A DNA stretch of 32,074 nt from an uncultured Verrucomicrobiales bacterium. GTDB lineage: Bacteria; Verrucomicrobiota; Verrucomicrobiia; Verrucomicrobiales; Akkermansiaceae. The DNA is taken from positions 1 to 32,074 of the forward strand of contig CALABM010000192.1 of the NCBI GenBank assembly GCA_937885815.1, read 5' to 3'. The notes beneath the pieces are model-generated. The model saw only the letters and a program-made list of their open reading frames with translations, had not been told where the DNA came from and did not search any database. The translations under genes were made by a program, and so were the position numbers. Positions 31,345 through 32,074 of this stretch are shown here, piece after piece (within the stretch, counting starts at the first letter, position 1; every line of letters begins with the position of its first letter).

Positions 31345-32074
31345 ATGGACAGAGAGATTTTATTGAAAGCCGAGGGGCTATGCAAATCCTACAACGAGCG
31401 CAAAGTCGCAGACAATGTAAGTCTGGAGGTACACGCCGGTGAAATCGTGGGTCTTTTGGGGCCTAATGGAGCCGGTAAGACCACCTCCTTCTACATGGTG
31501 GCCGGCTTGGTACGCCCTGATGCCGGCAGCGTGATGTTCGCCGGGCGAGACGTTTCCGGCCTGCCCATGCACCTGCGCGCCCGGCTCGGCATGGGCTACC
31601 TCCCGCAGGAAGAATCCATTTTCCGCAAGCTTTCCGTCATCGAGAACCTGATGGCCATTCTGGAAACCCGCAAGGATCTTACCTCCAAACAGAAAAAAGA
31701 AAAGGCTGATGAGCTTCTGGAGCGCTTCAACATCACTAAGCTGCGTAACAGTCAGGCCATTCAGCTCTCCGGTGGTGAGAAACGCCGTCTTACCATCGCC
31801 CGCGCTCTGGCCAGTAACCCCACCCTGCTCATGCTTGACGAGCCTTTCGCCGGTGTGGACCCCATCGCCGTAGAAGACATTCAGCAGATTGTATGGAAGT
31901 TGAAGGATAAGAATATTGGTATCCTTATCACAGACCACAACGTACAGGAGACCTTGAGCATCACGGACCGTGCTTATCTTCTGTTCGAGGGCCGTGTGCT
32001 GTTTGAGGGAACTCCCGAAGCCCTTGCCGAGAACCCCGTTGTACGCGAGAAGTATCTTGGCCGTGACTTTGTGC
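31345..32074 (+). CDS. lptB: LPS export ABC transporter ATPase LptB, 3' end outside window
   Basis: ATG 31345 opens a frame that stays open to the window end (243 codons seen; E. coli LptB has 241 residues), so at most a few codons are missing. It is the cytoplasmic ATPase of LptB2FGC, which extracts LPS from the inner membrane. Visible motifs: Walker A GPNGAGKTT, Q-loop LPQEESIFRKLSV with the family-typical FRKL, signature LSGGEKRRLTIARAL, Walker B LLMLDEPFAGVDP, and H-loop ITDHNV. The FRKL and SGGEKRR patterns are specific to LptB rather than other ABC ATPases. It lies 21 nt after the LptA-like stop, closing the kdsA-lptC-lptA-lptB order. Confidence 0.96.
   Translation, partial: MDREILLKAEGLCKSYNERKVADNVSLEVHAGEIVGLLGPNGAGKTTSFYMVAGLVRPDAGSVMFAGRDVSGLPMHLRARLGMGYLPQEESIFRKLSVIENLMAILETRKDLTSKQKKEKADELLERFNITKLRNSQAIQLSGGEKRRLTIARALASNPTLLMLDEPFAGVDPIAVEDIQQIVWKLKDKNIGILITDHNVQETLSITDRAYLLFEGRVLFEGTPEALAENPVVREKYLGRDFV

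Overview
The window reads as chromosomal DNA of a Gram-negative, LPS-making, probably gut-dwelling bacterium. A sulfatase, GlcNAc-6-phosphate deacetylase, carboxynorspermidine dehydrogenase, a metal-type KdsA and Lpt genes of unusual size together suggest Verrucomicrobiota, most likely an Akkermansia relative. That assignment is inferred from gene content and protein style; no rRNA is present.

Layout. (1) 1-1132: 3' part of an S1-type sulfatase, closed by a strong terminator. (2) 1283-2864: two overlapping genes of unknown function, the second resembling LamG-like proteins of phage-structural type. (3) 11104-2940, minus strand: a surface-polysaccharide cluster, in transcription order a DxD glycosyltransferase, GT2, pyruvyltransferase-family protein, GT2, pyruvyltransferase-family protein, Wzx-type flippase and an FrhB-like iron-sulfur protein. 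The GT2/pyruvyltransferase pair is duplicated. By eye the cluster is more AT-rich than its flanks. (4) 11285-13849, minus: a glycine-zipper lipoprotein and aspS. (5) 14054-17978, minus: two tandem genes fusing an Hsp70-like ATPase domain to ankyrin repeats, preceded by a small membrane-protein ORF. This is the most unusual locus. (6) 18172-19401, minus: carboxynorspermidine dehydrogenase. (7) 23636-19533, minus: a tight operon of Sua5/TsaC, an SCP2-like protein, an iron-type alcohol dehydrogenase and an aldehyde dehydrogenase. (8) 24247-23738, minus: gamma-carbonic-anhydrase-like protein. (9) 24450-27637, plus: RNase D-like protein, nagA, and a small E2-like protein with a peripheral-subunit-binding domain but neither lipoyl domain nor catalytic motif. 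(10) 27753 to the end, plus: kdsA, an LptC-like gene, a very large LptA/OstA-like gene and lptB, i.e. Kdo synthesis followed by LPS export.

How they fit: nagA and the sulfatase suit growth on sulfated, GlcNAc-rich host glycans; kdsA-lptC-lptA-lptB builds and exports LPS; the minus-strand cluster would make and flip a decorated surface polysaccharide. Several promoters match the sigma-70 consensus well, and three place the -10 box only 6-7 nt before the start codon, which suggests leaderless mRNAs. No tRNA, rRNA, CRISPR array, insertion sequence or integrase was seen. No gene-free stretch exceeds 300 bases.
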